Assembly: GCF_022695595.1 (NCBI RefSeq)
Contig: NZ_CP074380.1
Span: 4,042,001 to 4,106,000 of the forward strand
Source of the DNA: Streptomyces sp. MST-110588
GTDB lineage: Bacteria > Actinomycetota > Actinomycetes > Streptomycetales > Streptomycetaceae
Direction of reading: 5' to 3'
Length of the DNA: 64,000 bases
Both the position numbers and the translations under genes were made by a program. The notes beneath the pieces were generated by a model. The model did no database searches. It was not told the DNA's origin and saw only the letters and a list, made by a program, of their open reading frames with translations. Of the stretch, positions 25,205 to 34,412 are shown one piece after another; position 1 is the stretch's first letter, and each line of letters begins with the position of its first letter.

Positions 25205-26621
25205 CCGGATCCACGGGGTACGAGGCGGGCTGCCCGACGGGGTACCCGCCTCCGGGCCGTCCCGTCCCGAACGCCGCCGCGGGCACCTCCACCGGCGTCT
25301 GCACGGGTGTGAACTCCACCGGCAGGCCGGTCAGCCCGCGCATCCACAGCGAGGGGTGCCACACCAGCTCCTCGGCGGGCACCGCCAGCATCACGTCCGG
25401 CAGCCGGTCCAGCAGCACCTCCACCGCCGCCCTGGCGATCACCTCGGCGATCTCCGGCGCCGGGTACGGGCAGGAGTGCTCGCCGTGGCTGAAGGACATA
25501 TGGGCCTGGTTGCCCTCGGCCTCCGAGTCGAAGCCGGGCCGCACCATCGGATCGGTGTTGGCGGCGGCCAGGCCCAGGACGAGCAGGTCACCGGCGCGGA
25601 TACGGCGCCCGCCGAGCTGGGTGTCGCGCACCGCCCAGCGTCCGATGAAGTTCTGGGTGGGGGTGTCCTGCCACAGCACCTCGTTCAGCGCCTGGCCGAC
25701 GCTGCGCCGTCCGCCGGACAGGCTGAGTGCGAACCGGTCGTCGGTCAGCATCAGCCGCAGGGTGTTGCCGATCCAGTTGGCGGTGGGCTGCTGGGCGGCG
25801 GCCATCACCACCAGCAGGTCGATGACGACCTGCTCCTCGGTCAGGCCCGAGTGGTGCGCCAGCAGCCGCGAGGGCACGTCCGGGCCCGGCCGGGAGCGCT
25901 TGGCGCGCACCAGCCGCGCCATCCGGTCCGCGACCCGCTGGTGCGCCTCGATCGCGCCGGGGCCCACGTCCAGCGACTCGGCGATGTCCCGTACGAGGCC
26001 GGGCACCTCGCTGTCCGGGAAGCCGAACAGCTCGGCGACCACCAGCAGCGGGATGCGTGTGGTGTAGTCCGCCACCAGGTCCGCCTCGCCGGTCCCGGCG
26101 AACGCGTCGATCAGGGTGTCGGCCACCCGCTCACAGGTCTGCCGCAGCTCGAACTGGTCCACCGCCATCAGGGAGTCGCTGATCGCCCCGGCCCGCCGCC
26201 GGTGCTCGGGGCCCTCGGCGAACATCACGGAGGGCTGGTGGCCGACGAACGGCAGCAGCGGCCAGTCCTCGGGGATCTGCGGCCAGGCGTGCCAGCGGCG
26301 CGAATCACGGGCGAACAGCTCGGAGTTGGAGGTGACCTGGTGCACCTCCCGGTAGCCCAGGACGAACCAGGCCGGTACGTCCCCGTCCAGGAGGATCGGC
26401 GCGACCGTCCCGTACCGCTGCCGCATCTCCCGGTACAGCCGGGCCGGATCGCCGCTGAGCCCCTCGCCGTACATCGGTACGGGACCGTCGGTCACCGGCA
26501 GCAGGCTGCCCGGCGCTGCTGAGAGGGGATGGCCGTTCGCCGGCCCGGGGCCGCCCGCGTGAGCGGGGCAGCCGGGCCCGGCGGGCGGGGCGGCGGCGGT
26601 CTGGTGGTGCTCCTGGGTCAC
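25188..26621 (-). CDS. cvnE: Conservon P450 (CvnE), CYP157-like without ExxR
   Basis: A 477-residue P450-fold protein and the last gene of the conservon; its start overlaps the cvnD stop. The haem loop is FSHGEHSCPYP, with the cysteine ligand near 384. The K-helix reads NEVLWQD, so the normally invariant ExxR arginine is a tryptophan. The I-helix reads MAAAQQPTANW, without the usual acid next to Thr. Loss of ExxR is a known trait of the CYP157 family of Streptomyces conservons. The N-terminal 40 residues and the C-terminus are Pro/Ala-rich. A catalytic role is uncertain; it may bind a ligand or act with the neighbouring P450. Confidence 0.85.
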   Translation of the reverse strand: MTQEHHQTAAAPPAGPGCPAHAGGPGPANGHPLSAAPGSLLPVTDGPVPMYGEGLSGDPARLYREMRQRYGTVAPILLDGDVPAWFVLGYREVHQVTSNSELFARDSRRWHAWPQIPEDWPLLPFVGHQPSVMFAEGPEHRRRAGAISDSLMAVDQFELRQTCERVADTLIDAFAGTGEADLVADYTTRIPLLVVAELFGFPDSEVPGLVRDIAESLDVGPGAIEAHQRVADRMARLVRAKRSRPGPDVPSRLLAHHSGLTEEQVVIDLLVVMAAAQQPTANWIGNTLRLMLTDDRFALSLSGGRRSVGQALNEVLWQDTPTQNFIGRWAVRDTQLGGRRIRAGDLLVLGLAAANTDPMVRPGFDSEAEGNQAHMSFSHGEHSCPYPAPEIAEVIARAAVEVLLDRLPDVMLAVPAEELVWHPSLWMRGLTGLPVEFTPVQTPVEVPAAAFGTGRPGGGYPVGQPASYPVDPATRQA

Positions 26622-27343
26622 GGCGTGGCTTCCTCGGTCTCCCGGGCGGACAGGGCGTAGAGGTGGTTGACCAAGGCGATCAGTACGGCCTTGCAGGAGT
26701 CGCGGTCACGCGCGTCGCAGTCGATCAGCGGCACGTCCGGGTCCAGGTCGAGCGCCTCGCGCACCTGCTCCAGGCTGTGCTGCGGCCCGCCGAAGTCGTT
26801 GCGGGCGACGACGAACGGCATCCCGTGCGCCTCCAGCCGGTCGATGGCGTACCAGGAGTCGTCCAGGCGCCGGGTGTCCACCAGGACCACCGCGCCCAGC
26901 GTTCCGGAGAACAGCCGGTCCCACAGGAACCAGAAACGTTCCTGCCCCGGTGCGCCGAACAGGTAGAGCACATTGCGCTCGTTGATGCTGATCCGGCCGA
27001 AGTCGAAGGCGACGGTGGTGGTGGACTTGCCCTCCACCCCGGACGGGTCGTCCACGCCCACGCCCGCCCGCGTCATCGTCTCCTCGGTGTTCAGCGGGCG
27101 GATCTCGCTCACGGACCGGACCATCGTCGTCTTGCCGACGCCGAACCCGCCGACGATGACGATCTTCAGCCCGTTCTCGGCGGAGTCGTGCAGCGGCACC
27201 CGTACGGCATCCTGCCCGGCCGGATCGGCCGGACCAGCCGTGGCAATCGGTTCGACCGGTTCGACCGGTTCGACCGGTGCAGCCGGACCGGCCGTACGGG
27301 TCCCGGTCCCGGCCCGGGGCAGCTCAGAGGCGGTGGAGTGCAT
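26618..27343 (-). CDS. cvnD: Conservon GTPase CvnD
   Basis: A 241-residue Ras-like GTPase. The P-loop is GGFGVGKTT near residue 66. G3 is found in YLFGAPGQERFWFLWDRL; the DxxG equivalent is FGAPG. The residues DTRRLDDSWYAIDRLE follow. Residues 20-55 are a Pro/Val/Glu repeat (VEPVEPVEPI) likely to be flexible. CvnD acts with the sensor-like CvnA, roadblock CvnB and CvnC as a membrane-associated, eukaryotic-like G-protein switch that tunes development or antibiotic production. It overlaps cvnC by 20 bases and cvnE by four. Confidence 0.92.
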   Translation of the reverse strand: MHSTASELPRAGTGTRTAGPAAPVEPVEPVEPIATAGPADPAGQDAVRVPLHDSAENGLKIVIVGGFGVGKTTMVRSVSEIRPLNTEETMTRAGVGVDDPSGVEGKSTTTVAFDFGRISINERNVLYLFGAPGQERFWFLWDRLFSGTLGAVVLVDTRRLDDSWYAIDRLEAHGMPFVVARNDFGGPQHSLEQVREALDLDPDVPLIDCDARDRDSCKAVLIALVNHLYALSARETEEATP

Positions 27344-27686
27344 CGAGCACCTCCTTCAGCAGATCGGCGCCGGGCAACTGGTGGTCCCGGGCGGCCGTAC
27401 GGGGATGGCGGGCGGTGATCCGGCCCGTGTCGAGCAGGTCGGACAGCAGGATGCGCACCACGCCGACCGGCAGCTTCAGCGCGGCGGAGATCTCCACGAC
27501 CGACAGCGGGTGCTCGCACATCCGCAGGATGCGGACGTGCTCGGACTGCATGCCGGGCGTCGGGGCGCTCTCGCTGACGATCAGGGTGACCAGGTCGAAG
27601 ACCTCGGCGTCCACGGCCCGGCTGCGCCCGCCGGTGACGGTGTAGAGCCGGTCCGGGTCCTCGTCGGGACCCAGCCGCCGTGTCAT
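27324..27686 (-). CDS. cvnC: Conservon protein CvnC (DUF742)
   Basis: A 120-residue protein of the DUF742 family. It starts MTRRLGPDEDPDRLYTVTGG, has the Cvn-type motif PLSVVEISAALKLPVGVVRI (winged-helix-like) near 68-88, and ends ARDHQLPGADLLKEVLDALH. It overlaps both cvnB (four bases) and cvnD (20 bases). It is the standard third member of the conservon, where it links the CvnA/CvnB part to the GTPase. It has no membrane segment. Confidence 0.92.
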   Translation of the reverse strand: MTRRLGPDEDPDRLYTVTGGRSRAVDAEVFDLVTLIVSESAPTPGMQSEHVRILRMCEHPLSVVEISAALKLPVGVVRILLSDLLDTGRITARHPRTAARDHQLPGADLLKEVLDALHRL

Positions 27687-28111
27687 GCCGAGCGCTCCCG
27701 TCGGCCGGGCTCCCCGCTCTCGCGCGGCTCGGCGCTGAGGTACTCGCCGATCTGCTCCACCAGCTCGTTCATGTTGAAGCCGATCAGGCCGACATCGGCG
27801 TCCTCGACGGCCACCAGCGCCAGGTGGGCGCCGTGCCCGGCCTCCACGATGAACAGGATGCCGCCGTGGAACTCGGTCATCGCCTGCCGTACGCCGCCGG
27901 TGCCGTCCCCGAACTCCACGGACGCGCCGTGCGAGAGGCTCTGGATGCCCGAGGCGATGGCGGCGAGCTGGTCGGCCTGGTCGACGGTCATGCCGGGCGT
28001 GTGGCAGAGCTTGAGGCCGTCGCGGGAGAGCACCAGCGCGTGCCGGGCGCCGGGTGTCTTCTGGAGCAGGTTCTCCAGCATCCATTCGAGGCTGTTGTCG
28101 GTGGTGTTCAT
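27683..28111 (-). CDS. cvnB: Conservon roadblock/LC7 protein CvnB
   Basis: A 142-residue roadblock/LC7-domain protein. It starts MNTTDNSLEWMLENLLQKTP and contains the conserved segments HALVLSRDGLKLCHTPGM and DQADQLAAIASGIQSLS. Its ATG overlaps the cvnA stop (ATGA) and its stop overlaps cvnC. MglB-like roadblock proteins regulate small GTPases; here the partner is CvnD. The C-terminal 20 residues are charged and probably disordered. Confidence 0.92.
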   Translation of the reverse strand: MNTTDNSLEWMLENLLQKTPGARHALVLSRDGLKLCHTPGMTVDQADQLAAIASGIQSLSHGASVEFGDGTGGVRQAMTEFHGGILFIVEAGHGAHLALVAVEDADVGLIGFNMNELVEQIGEYLSAEPRESGEPGRRERSA

Positions 28112-29745
28112 CTGGTGTCTTCCTCCGGGGGCGCGGGAGAGGGGTCGTGCGCAGCGGCGGGGGAGCCGGTGCGGGTGCCGTCGGCGGGACCGCCGTCCGG
28201 GGGCGGGCCGCCGGGGGCGGCTGCGCCGTGGACGGCCTGGCCCTGGACGGCCTGACGGAAGGCACGGAACCGGGCCGCCGACTCCTCGCGGGAGCGGGCC
28301 GGGCGCGGTGCGGCGGCGGGCGGCTGGGCGGGGGCGGGCGCCGAGGCCAGGGTCTGCCCGCGGCGCCGCCTGGGCAGCCCGCTCGGGGCGACCTCGGGGG
28401 CGGGGCGGCGGCGCTGGGCCAAGGGGGGCGGCGGAATCCGGGGGTCCGGGTCGGCCGGGGTGTCCGGGACGGTCGGGACGATCGGAGCGGGTGAGGCGGC
28501 CGAAGGGGTCGTACTCGTCGTGGTGAGCGGGGCGGCGGGTGCGGGCGGGGTGCGGCCCGGCAGGTGCAGTTGCCGGGTGTCCTGGTCCTGCACCTGGACC
28601 CGTTCCCCCTGCACCTGCCCCTGCTCCTGCGCCTGCTCCGGCGCCCGGCCCTTCGGCGGCGCCTGCGTGACGAGCTGCTGCGGAATCAGTACGACGACCC
28701 CGGTGCCGCCCCGCGCCGAGGGCCGGAAGGACACCGACAGCCCGTGCTTGCGGGCCAGACAGCCCACCACGGCCAGGCCCAGCCGCGTACCGGAGAGCGA
28801 CATCAGGTCCAGCGAACGGGCCGTCACCGCCTGCTGGGCGCGGCGCAGCGCGGTCTCGCTCATCACCAGCCCGCTGTCCTCGACGGTGACGACCACCCCC
28901 GCCTGCGCCTCCTCCACGTACACATGGACCGGGGAGGACGGCGGCGAGAAGGAGGTCGCGTTGTCCATGATCTCGGCGAGCGCGTGCATGATGCCCTCGG
29001 CCGCGTGCCCGGCGACCGCGAGGGTGCTGCTGTTGTGCAGCCGCACCCGCCGGTAGGCGCTGATCCGCCCCATCGCGCCGCGCAGGATGCTCTCCATCGC
29101 GATCGGCTTGTTCCAGCGCCGCCCGGACCGGGCTCCGGTCAGTACGGCGATGCTGTCCGCCAGCCGGCCGGCCTGGGCCGTGGTGTGGTCCAGCTTCAGC
29201 AGGTCCCCGAGCACTTCCTCGCCGTGCCGGTGCTGCATCTCCCGCAGGTCCGCGAGCATGCTGGTGGCCAGCGCCTGGACGCGGCCGGCGGCGTTGGCGC
29301 ACGCCGACATCGCGGCGGCCCGCATCCGCTCGCTGCGGCCGACCTCCTCCGCCAGGGTCCGTACGATCCGCTGGTGGGAGGGGACCGAGGGCGTCGGGGT
29401 GCGGCCGAGCGAGGTGTCCACCGACGCGCCGTCCCGCAGCTTGGCGACCAGCTCGGGCAGCGTCTGATCGGCCAGCTTGTCGGCCTCGGCCTCCATGGCG
29501 CGGGCCCGCTCGCGGTGGTGCCCGGCGGACCGCAGGCCGTACACCGCGACCGTCACCGCCACGCTCATCAGGACGGCCGTCGCGCCACCGCCCCAGGCCA
29601 GCGCGGTCCGTACGCCCGTGGGCGCCGCGAGGACGGCCCACAGACACAGGCCCCCGGTCACCACCAGCGCGGCCGGAAGGGCGAGCAGCGCCGCGCCCAG
29701 AGGCGGGCGCGGTGCCTGTGGACGGGTGGATATCTGTGCTGACAT
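28108..29745 (-). CDS. cvnA: Conservon sensor histidine kinase-like protein CvnA
   Basis: A 545-residue membrane protein started at ATG 29745 (GAGGA eight bases upstream). Two membrane helices lie near 17-75. A long helical signalling region with LADQTLPELVAKLRDG and a DHHP-like segment (LGDLLKLDHTTAQAGRL) occupies about 90-220. The GHKL ATP-binding domain covers about 240-360, with N-box ALAEIMDNATSF, EDSGLVMSE and RLGLAVVGCLARKHG. The last 190 residues are a Pro/Gln/Ala-rich disordered tail. CvnA heads the operon, senses an unknown cue and controls the CvnB-CvnC-CvnD switch. The order cvnA-B-C-D-P450 matches the rar-type conservon. Confidence 0.92.
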   Translation of the reverse strand: MSAQISTRPQAPRPPLGAALLALPAALVVTGGLCLWAVLAAPTGVRTALAWGGGATAVLMSVAVTVAVYGLRSAGHHRERARAMEAEADKLADQTLPELVAKLRDGASVDTSLGRTPTPSVPSHQRIVRTLAEEVGRSERMRAAAMSACANAAGRVQALATSMLADLREMQHRHGEEVLGDLLKLDHTTAQAGRLADSIAVLTGARSGRRWNKPIAMESILRGAMGRISAYRRVRLHNSSTLAVAGHAAEGIMHALAEIMDNATSFSPPSSPVHVYVEEAQAGVVVTVEDSGLVMSETALRRAQQAVTARSLDLMSLSGTRLGLAVVGCLARKHGLSVSFRPSARGGTGVVVLIPQQLVTQAPPKGRAPEQAQEQGQVQGERVQVQDQDTRQLHLPGRTPPAPAAPLTTTSTTPSAASPAPIVPTVPDTPADPDPRIPPPPLAQRRRPAPEVAPSGLPRRRRGQTLASAPAPAQPPAAAPRPARSREESAARFRAFRQAVQGQAVHGAAAPGGPPPDGGPADGTRTGSPAAAHDPSPAPPEEDTR

Positions 29746-30123
29746 CAAACGGGTCCTCGTGAGCGGTGGCGGCGTACGGGCCGTGCGGTGCGCTGGCACA
29801 GCGGAAAGCGAAGATCGTCCAGCACCCTATCGGCTCCCCGGCGCGCGGCAACTTCCGTCCCGTCCGGCCGGGTTGTTAACAGGCGTAACAGAGCTGTCAC
29901 GCCGTCAGGGGAGGCCGTGTGCCGGTGGTCGGTGAACCGGGTGCCGATGGCCCGTAAAAGTGCCGAAGGTCCTTTGGACGGGGGCCGGTCGGGGGAACAA
30001 GAGCCACAGGGGACGCAGAGGACGCAGAGGTTACGGGGGACGCGCGGTAGGCGGAGGGGACAGCGCAGGCAGAGGCCACAGGGATCAGGACATCACCACG
30101 AGATCACGTCACCACGTCCCACG
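29746..30123. other. Intergenic region upstream of cvnA
   Basis: 378 bases that include the conservon promoter. A 30-base stretch near 30000 repeats GGACGCAGA. I see no gene with a ribosome binding site and no recognisable operator. Confidence 0.45.
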
Positions 30124-30255
30124 TCACAGGGGACCGTGGTGGCGCCGGGCGCTGCGCCGGTTGGCCTCGCGCACCTTGGCCACCAGCTCCGCGCGGCGCT
30201 TCTCGACCTGTGCCGTCCGCTCGTCCTTCTCCTCGGGCGGTGGCTTCTCGGTCAT
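30124..30255 (-). CDS. Small charged protein (43 aa), paralogue of 37939-38079
   Basis: A 43-residue ORF starting MTEKPPPEEKDERTAQ. It is highly charged and probably one helix. Its second half, EKRRAELVAKVREANRRS, closely matches RREELAAKVREANRLS in the small gene at 37939-38079, although the flanks differ. Conservation of this motif at two places argues that both are real genes. The function is unknown. Its ATG overlaps the stop of a tiny upstream ORF (ATGA), as the second paralogue overlaps its own upstream partner. Confidence 0.65.
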   Translation of the reverse strand: MTEKPPPEEKDERTAQVEKRRAELVAKVREANRRSARRHHGPL

Positions 30256-30320
30256 GCCACGCACCGCCCCGGAGCCGTGCCCGGCCGGCCCGGCCGCTCC
30301 AGCCAGCTCGCCGTACCCAT
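30252..30320 (-). CDS. Possible tiny ORF coupled to the 43-aa gene
   Basis: A 22-residue reading starting MGTASWLERPGRP and ending GRCVA. It has GGGAGG ten bases before the ATG at 30320 and an ATGA overlap with the following gene. The arrangement copies the 38183-38076 / 38079-37939 pair, whose first member ends RGCHA. It is weak on its own and reported because of that parallel. Confidence 0.25.
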   Translation of the reverse strand: MGTASWLERPGRPGTAPGRCVA

Positions 30321-30565
30321 GGTGCTCATGCCTCCCGCCGCGGTTCCGCCTTACAAGCCTTACGGGTCTTACAAGCCTTACGGGCCTCATGGACGAGCAT
30401 CCGGGAGCAATGCGCCGATTACCAGGGGTAATTGCACTCGGTACGGCAGGCGAAAGGATCCGGCGGCGAATCCGGGCCGTACGGGAGCCGGGCGGCGGCG
30501 GGCCCACGGCCGTCGGAAAGGCGTCCGGTGGGCATGCCCGGGGCAAAGAACCCGGCCCGCTGTTT
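30321..30565. other. Intergenic stretch with an 18-base tandem repeat
   Basis: No gene seen. 30350-30384 holds two tandem copies of CTTACAAGCCTTACGGG(T). The remainder is upstream sequence of the tiny gene pair and downstream sequence of the damaged acetyltransferase. Confidence 0.5.
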
Positions 30566-31128
30566 TCAGGGTGTGAGGTGCGGGCCGTCGTACAGGACGC
30601 GCTGGAACAAAACGTGGTCACGCCAGGCGCCATTGATGTGGAGGTAGTTTCTGGCCGTGCCGATGCATTCGAAGTCATTCTTCTGCAGTACGCGCTGAGA
30701 GGCGGCATTGTGCCGCAGCGTGCCCGCTTCGACGCGGGGCAGGCCGAACCGTTCCCGGGCCAGGTGGCACACCAGGTGTACGGCGGCGGTGGCCAGACCC
30801 CGGCCCGCGCCCGCGCCCGTGCCCGTATCCGTGGACGTGCCTGCGCCTGTGCCCGTGTCCGTGCTGGGAGCGGGACTGCCGGACGCCGGGCGGGTGGTGA
30901 GCACCCACGGCATCATCCGCCCCGCCCACCGCTGCGCCAACTGCTCGCGCAGCCGCGCCGCCTGGCCCTCCGGCGGGTGGAACTCGGCGTCGCGGTGCGG
31001 ATCCCAAGGACGCAGACGTTCCCGGCTGCGCAGGTAGCTGTCGCACAGCGACCCGGCGTCCTCCTGCGTGACGGGGCGCAGGAGGACGCCGTCGATGACG
31101 ACCTCAAGTCGAACAGTGCCGGCGCGTC
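30566..31128 (-). pseudogene. GNAT acetyltransferase with its middle replaced by low-complexity sequence
   Basis: On the minus strand the frame reads VIDGVLLRPVTQEDAGSLCD, then SRERLRPWDPHRDAEFHPPE and RMMPWVLTTRP. It next gives about 30 residues of Ser/Thr/Gly repeats (TDTGTGAG). After that it resumes RGLATAAVHLVCHLARERFG, NAASQRVLQKNDFECIGTAR and WRDHVLFQRVL. Those are the two ends of a RimJ/RimL-type GNAT N-acetyltransferase. The missing centre should hold beta-strands 3-4 and the start of the acetyl-CoA loop. No in-frame ATG or GTG lies at the expected start. I regard it as inactivated by a replacement, not as a new active enzyme. Confidence 0.65.
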
Positions 31129-31652
31129 CAGTGCCCCGGCTGCGTCGGCGGCACCCACCGCACTTCCACCGGAAGTTCGCGGCACGGCGCGCGGTTGGCC
31201 GCCTCCTCGGTCTCCTTGCCGTACGGAGCGGGCGGCGCGGCGTGGACTGCGGCGCAGTACGTATCCGTGGCTCTCGCCGCCGGACGTGATGCCGTCGTGC
31301 GGCGGCATCAGTGCCGTACGGACGTCGGCGGCGCCGACCCGCGTCCGTACGTCGCCCTGCGGGTCGTCACCGTGACGGGCGCCGTCCGGTCCCGCGGCAT
31401 GGTCCAGGACGGACCGCGTCCCGCCGGTCCTGTAGAGGCTGTCGGCGCCTTGGAGGGGAGCGGCCGTCCGCTCCGGGCCCCACCGAGGCCGGTGTTGCGT
31501 CGGGACGGTCTGCCGAGGAAGGAGTAGCCGGACCTGCCGGACCCCTCACCCCACTCGTACTGCATGAAGACCGGACCCTCGAATTCCGGGCAGCGGTCCT
31601 CGTCCACATCCGGCCCGCCGAGCCGGCCCGCCGCCGGTCCCGCGGCCGTGGT
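31129..31652. other. Unresolved region between tsaD and the GNAT relic
   Basis: About 520 bases without a gene I can defend. A 99-residue minus-strand reading (31607-31308, starting VDEDRCPEFEGPVFMQYEWG) follows tsaD at close distance. Its second half is Arg/Thr/Pro-rich and looks like chance coding, and its start has no clear ribosome binding site. A second reading ending VEVRWVPPTQPGHWTRRH stops near 31110 but has no start. The stretch may be decayed genes. Confidence 0.4.
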
Positions 31653-32798
31653 TCAGCTCCGACCGGAGCCGCACGGGCCGGGATTCCGCGCCGCGACCGG
31701 GTGCAGCGCGGCGTACTCCAAAGGCGCCGACGGGTCGACGGAGACGTCCAGCGGCGCCGGCTCGGCCCCGGCGCGTACGAGGAGGTCGCCCACGGCGGCG
31801 ATCATCGCGCCGTTGTCCGTGCACAGCCGCAGCGGCGGTACCCGCAGCTCGATCCCGGCCGCCGCGCAGCGCTCGTGCGCCAGCGCCCGTACCCGGGAGT
31901 TGGCGGCCACCCCGCCGACCACCACCAGCGTCCGTACGCCGTACTCGGCGCAGGCGGCCACGGCCTTGCGGGTCAGCACGTCGGCGATCGCCTCCTGGAG
32001 CGAGGCGGCGCCGTCGGGGACCGGCAGTTCCCGGCCGGCGGCCCGGTGCCGCTCGGCCCAGCGGGCCGCCGCCGTCTTCAGCCCGGAGAAGGAGAAGTCG
32101 TACATATGGGTATAGGCAGGGGTGTGGGAACGGGAGGGGGCGGGAGAGTGGGCGTCCGGGGTCCGGCGTGGGCCGCCGGCGGTCAGCGGGCGCGGGAAGG
32201 CCACGGCGTACGGATCGCCCGCGCGCGCCGCCCGGTCCACGGCCGGGCCGCCGGGGTAGGGCAGCCCGAAGACCCGGGCGACCTTGTCGAAACACTCGCC
32301 GGCCGCGTCGTCCAGTGTGTCGCCGAGGTGGGTGATCGGGTCGCGGGCCAGGTCGCGGACCAGGAGGAGCGAGGTGTGCCCGCCGGAGACGATCAGCACC
32401 ACGCACGGGTTCGGCAGCGGGCCGTGTTCGAGGGTGTCGGCGGCGACGTGTCCGGCGAGGTGGTGCACCCCGTACAGCGGCACGCCCAGCGCGTACGCCA
32501 GGCCCTTGGCACCGGCCAGCCCCACCTGGAGTGCGCCGGAGAGCCCGGGGCCGGTGGTCACCGCGACCGCCCCGATGTCGGCCGCCCGCAGTCCGGCGTC
32601 CGCCAGCGCCCGGCGGACGACCGGCGTCAGCGCGTGGACGTGCGCGCGGGCCGCGATCTCGGGGACCACCCCGCCGTACCGCGCGTGCTCCTCCATGCTC
32701 GACGCCAGCGCGTGCCCGAGCAGCCGGCCGTCCCGGACCAGGCCGGCGCCCGTCTCGTCACAGGACGACTCGATCCCCAGCACCACGGGTGAACTCAC
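31653..32798 (-). CDS. tsaD: tRNA N6-adenosine threonylcarbamoyltransferase TsaD
   Basis: A 381-residue Kae1/TsaD protein. The GTG at 32798 is supported by GGGGAGG upstream. It begins [17 protein letters not shown] (ASKHA phosphate loop). It has the metal ligands in [13 protein letters not shown] near 106-118, [12 protein letters not shown] near 131, and [17 protein letters not shown] near 335. It transfers the threonylcarbamoyl group from TC-AMP to A37 of ANN-decoding tRNAs. Between TAGGPRR and [12 protein letters not shown] there is a short Pro/Ser/His insertion. Usual neighbours tsaB, tsaE and rimI are not here, so it may be a second copy. Confidence 0.9.
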   Translation of the reverse strand: MSSPVVLGIESSCDETGAGLVRDGRLLGHALASSMEEHARYGGVVPEIAARAHVHALTPVVRRALADAGLRAADIGAVAVTTGPGLSGALQVGLAGAKGLAYALGVPLYGVHHLAGHVAADTLEHGPLPNPCVVLIVSGGHTSLLLVRDLARDPITHLGDTLDDAAGECFDKVARVFGLPYPGGPAVDRAARAGDPYAVAFPRPLTAGGPRRTPDAHSPAPSRSHTPAYTHMYDFSFSGLKTAAARWAERHRAAGRELPVPDGAASLQEAIADVLTRKAVAACAEYGVRTLVVVGGVAANSRVRALAHERCAAAGIELRVPPLRLCTDNGAMIAAVGDLLVRAGAEPAPLDVSVDPSAPLEYAALHPVAARNPGPCGSGRS

Positions 32799-32838
32799 CG
32801 GACCTCCCCTTCTTGCCCTTCTTGCATACGGACCGCAA

Positions 32839-32855
32839 TTGCAATCTATAAGCAA
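32839..32855. promoter_or_regulatory. AT-rich dyad in the tsaD upstream region
   Basis: TTGC-AATCTATAA-GCAA is a 4-base dyad inside an unusually AT-rich 25 bases that also contain the palindrome GCAATTGC (32835-32842). It lies about 40-57 bases upstream of the tsaD start, so it could hold the promoter and a repressor site. The protein is unknown. Confidence 0.35.
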
Positions 32856-32996
32856 CAAGTGTCCCGCAGCGCTCCACGCGGCTCCCCGGAGGGCGCGTCC
32901 GGCGCCCCGGTCAGTAAAGTTTCGGCTCCCGCCCGTCCACTCCTCCTTCCGCTCTTCCTTCCACCCGTCCCGCTCTCCCGCCCGAGGTACCCGGCA

Positions 32997-34412
32997 GTGA
33001 CCCCCGCCCCACCCGCCGCACGGCATCCGGATCCACAGCCACCGGATCCGCCGTACGCACCGGAGCCCGTGACGGTCGTGGGCATCGGCGCCGACGGCTG
33101 GGACGGCCTGCCCGACGCCTCACGGCAGGCGCTGCGCCGCGCCGAGGTCCTGATCGGCGGTCCGCGCCAGCTCGACCTGCTGCCTGCCGACTGCGCCGGC
33201 GAGCGCCTCCCCTGGCCCTCCCCGCTGCGCCCCGCCGTGCCCCGCCTGCTCGCCGCCCACGCCGGCCGCCGGGTGTGCGTCCTGGCCAGCGGCGACCCGA
33301 TGTTCTACGGCATCGGCCGCACCCTCACCGAAGCCCTGACCCCACAGACCGCCCCGCAGACCTCCCCACAGTCCGTCCCGCAGCCCGGCATCCCGGCGGA
33401 GGCCCCCACCGTCCCCACCGTCCCCCTCCGCGTCCTCCCCCACCCCTCCTCCGTCTCCTACGCCTGCGCCCGGCTCGGCTGGCCGCTGGAGGACACCGAG
33501 GTCCTGACCCTCGTCGGCCGGCCCACCGCGGGCCTGGCCGCGGCCCTGCACCACGGCCGCCGGCTGCTGGTCCTGTCCGCCGGTGCAGCGACGCCCGCCG
33601 AGGTCGCCGCCCTGCTGCGCGAACGCGGCTTCGGCCCGACCCGTATGCGCGTACTGGAACAGCTCGGCAGCGCCCGCGAGCGACAGCACGAGGGCACCGC
33701 GGACACCTGGCCGCACCCGCCCGCCGACCCGCTCAACGTGATCGCCCTGGACTGCGTCCGCGCCCCGGACGCGCTCCGCCTCTCCCTCACACCGGGCCTG
33801 CCCGACACCGCGTACGAGCACGACGGCCAGCTCACCAAGCGCCACGTACGGGCCGCCACACTGGCCGCGCTGGCGCCCGCGCCCGGCGAACTGCTGTGGG
33901 ACATCGGCGGCGGCTCCGGTTCGATCGGCATCGAGTGGATGCGTGTCCACCGCACCTGCCGCGCCGTCGCCGTCGAACGCGACCCCGTACGCGCCGAACG
34001 CATCACCCGCAACGCCCACACCCTCGGCGTCCCCGCCCTCCGCGTCGTCACCGGCCGGGCCCCCGCCGCCCTGGCCGAACTCCCCACTCCCGACGCGGTG
34101 TTCATCGGCGGCGGCCTGACCGCACCGGGCCTGCTGGAAGCCTGCTGGGCGGCGCTCCCGCCCGGCGGCCGGCTGGTCGCCAACACCGTGACGCTGGAGT
34201 CCGAGGCACTGCTGGCCGACTGGTACCGGCGGCACGGCGGCGACCTCGTACGGCTGGCGGTCGCCCAGGCCGTACCCGTCGGCGGCTTCACCGGCTGGCG
34301 CCAGGCCATGCCGGTAACCCAGTGGTCCGTACAGAAACCGCCCCCCGACCAGGCCCCAAGCCCCAACCCGTCCCCTGCCCCCACCCCTGCCCTCCCCGGA
34401 GAATCCCCATGA
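32997..34412 (+). CDS. cobL: Precorrin-6Y C5,15-methyltransferase (decarboxylating) CobL
   Basis: A 471-residue fusion of CbiE and CbiT. The N-terminal tetrapyrrole methylase (about 20-275) has [31 protein letters not shown] and [18 protein letters not shown] short Pro/Gln-rich insertion lies near 115-135. The C-terminal SAM domain (285-440) has [15 protein letters not shown] near 300. It methylates C-5 and C-15 and decarboxylates the C-12 acetate of the corrin ring. I use GTG 32997 with GAGG upstream. The stop overlaps the cobM ATG (ATGA), so the two are coupled. Confidence 0.92.
   Translation: MTPAPPAARHPDPQPPDPPYAPEPVTVVGIGADGWDGLPDASRQALRRAEVLIGGPRQLDLLPADCAGERLPWPSPLRPAVPRLLAAHAGRRVCVLASGDPMFYGIGRTLTEALTPQTAPQTSPQSVPQPGIPAEAPTVPTVPLRVLPHPSSVSYACARLGWPLEDTEVLTLVGRPTAGLAAALHHGRRLLVLSAGAATPAEVAALLRERGFGPTRMRVLEQLGSARERQHEGTADTWPHPPADPLNVIALDCVRAPDALRLSLTPGLPDTAYEHDGQLTKRHVRAATLAALAPAPGELLWDIGGGSGSIGIEWMRVHRTCRAVAVERDPVRAERITRNAHTLGVPALRVVTGRAPAALAELPTPDAVFIGGGLTAPGLLEACWAALPPGGRLVANTVTLESEALLADWYRRHGGDLVRLAVAQAVPVGGFTGWRQAMPVTQWSVQKPPPDQAPSPNPSPAPTPALPGESP

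Noticed and set aside
31308-31607. A gene directly downstream of tsaD (99 codons)
   Set aside because: The first third looks protein-like, but the rest is Arg/Thr/Pro-rich with no ribosome binding site; left as an unresolved region.
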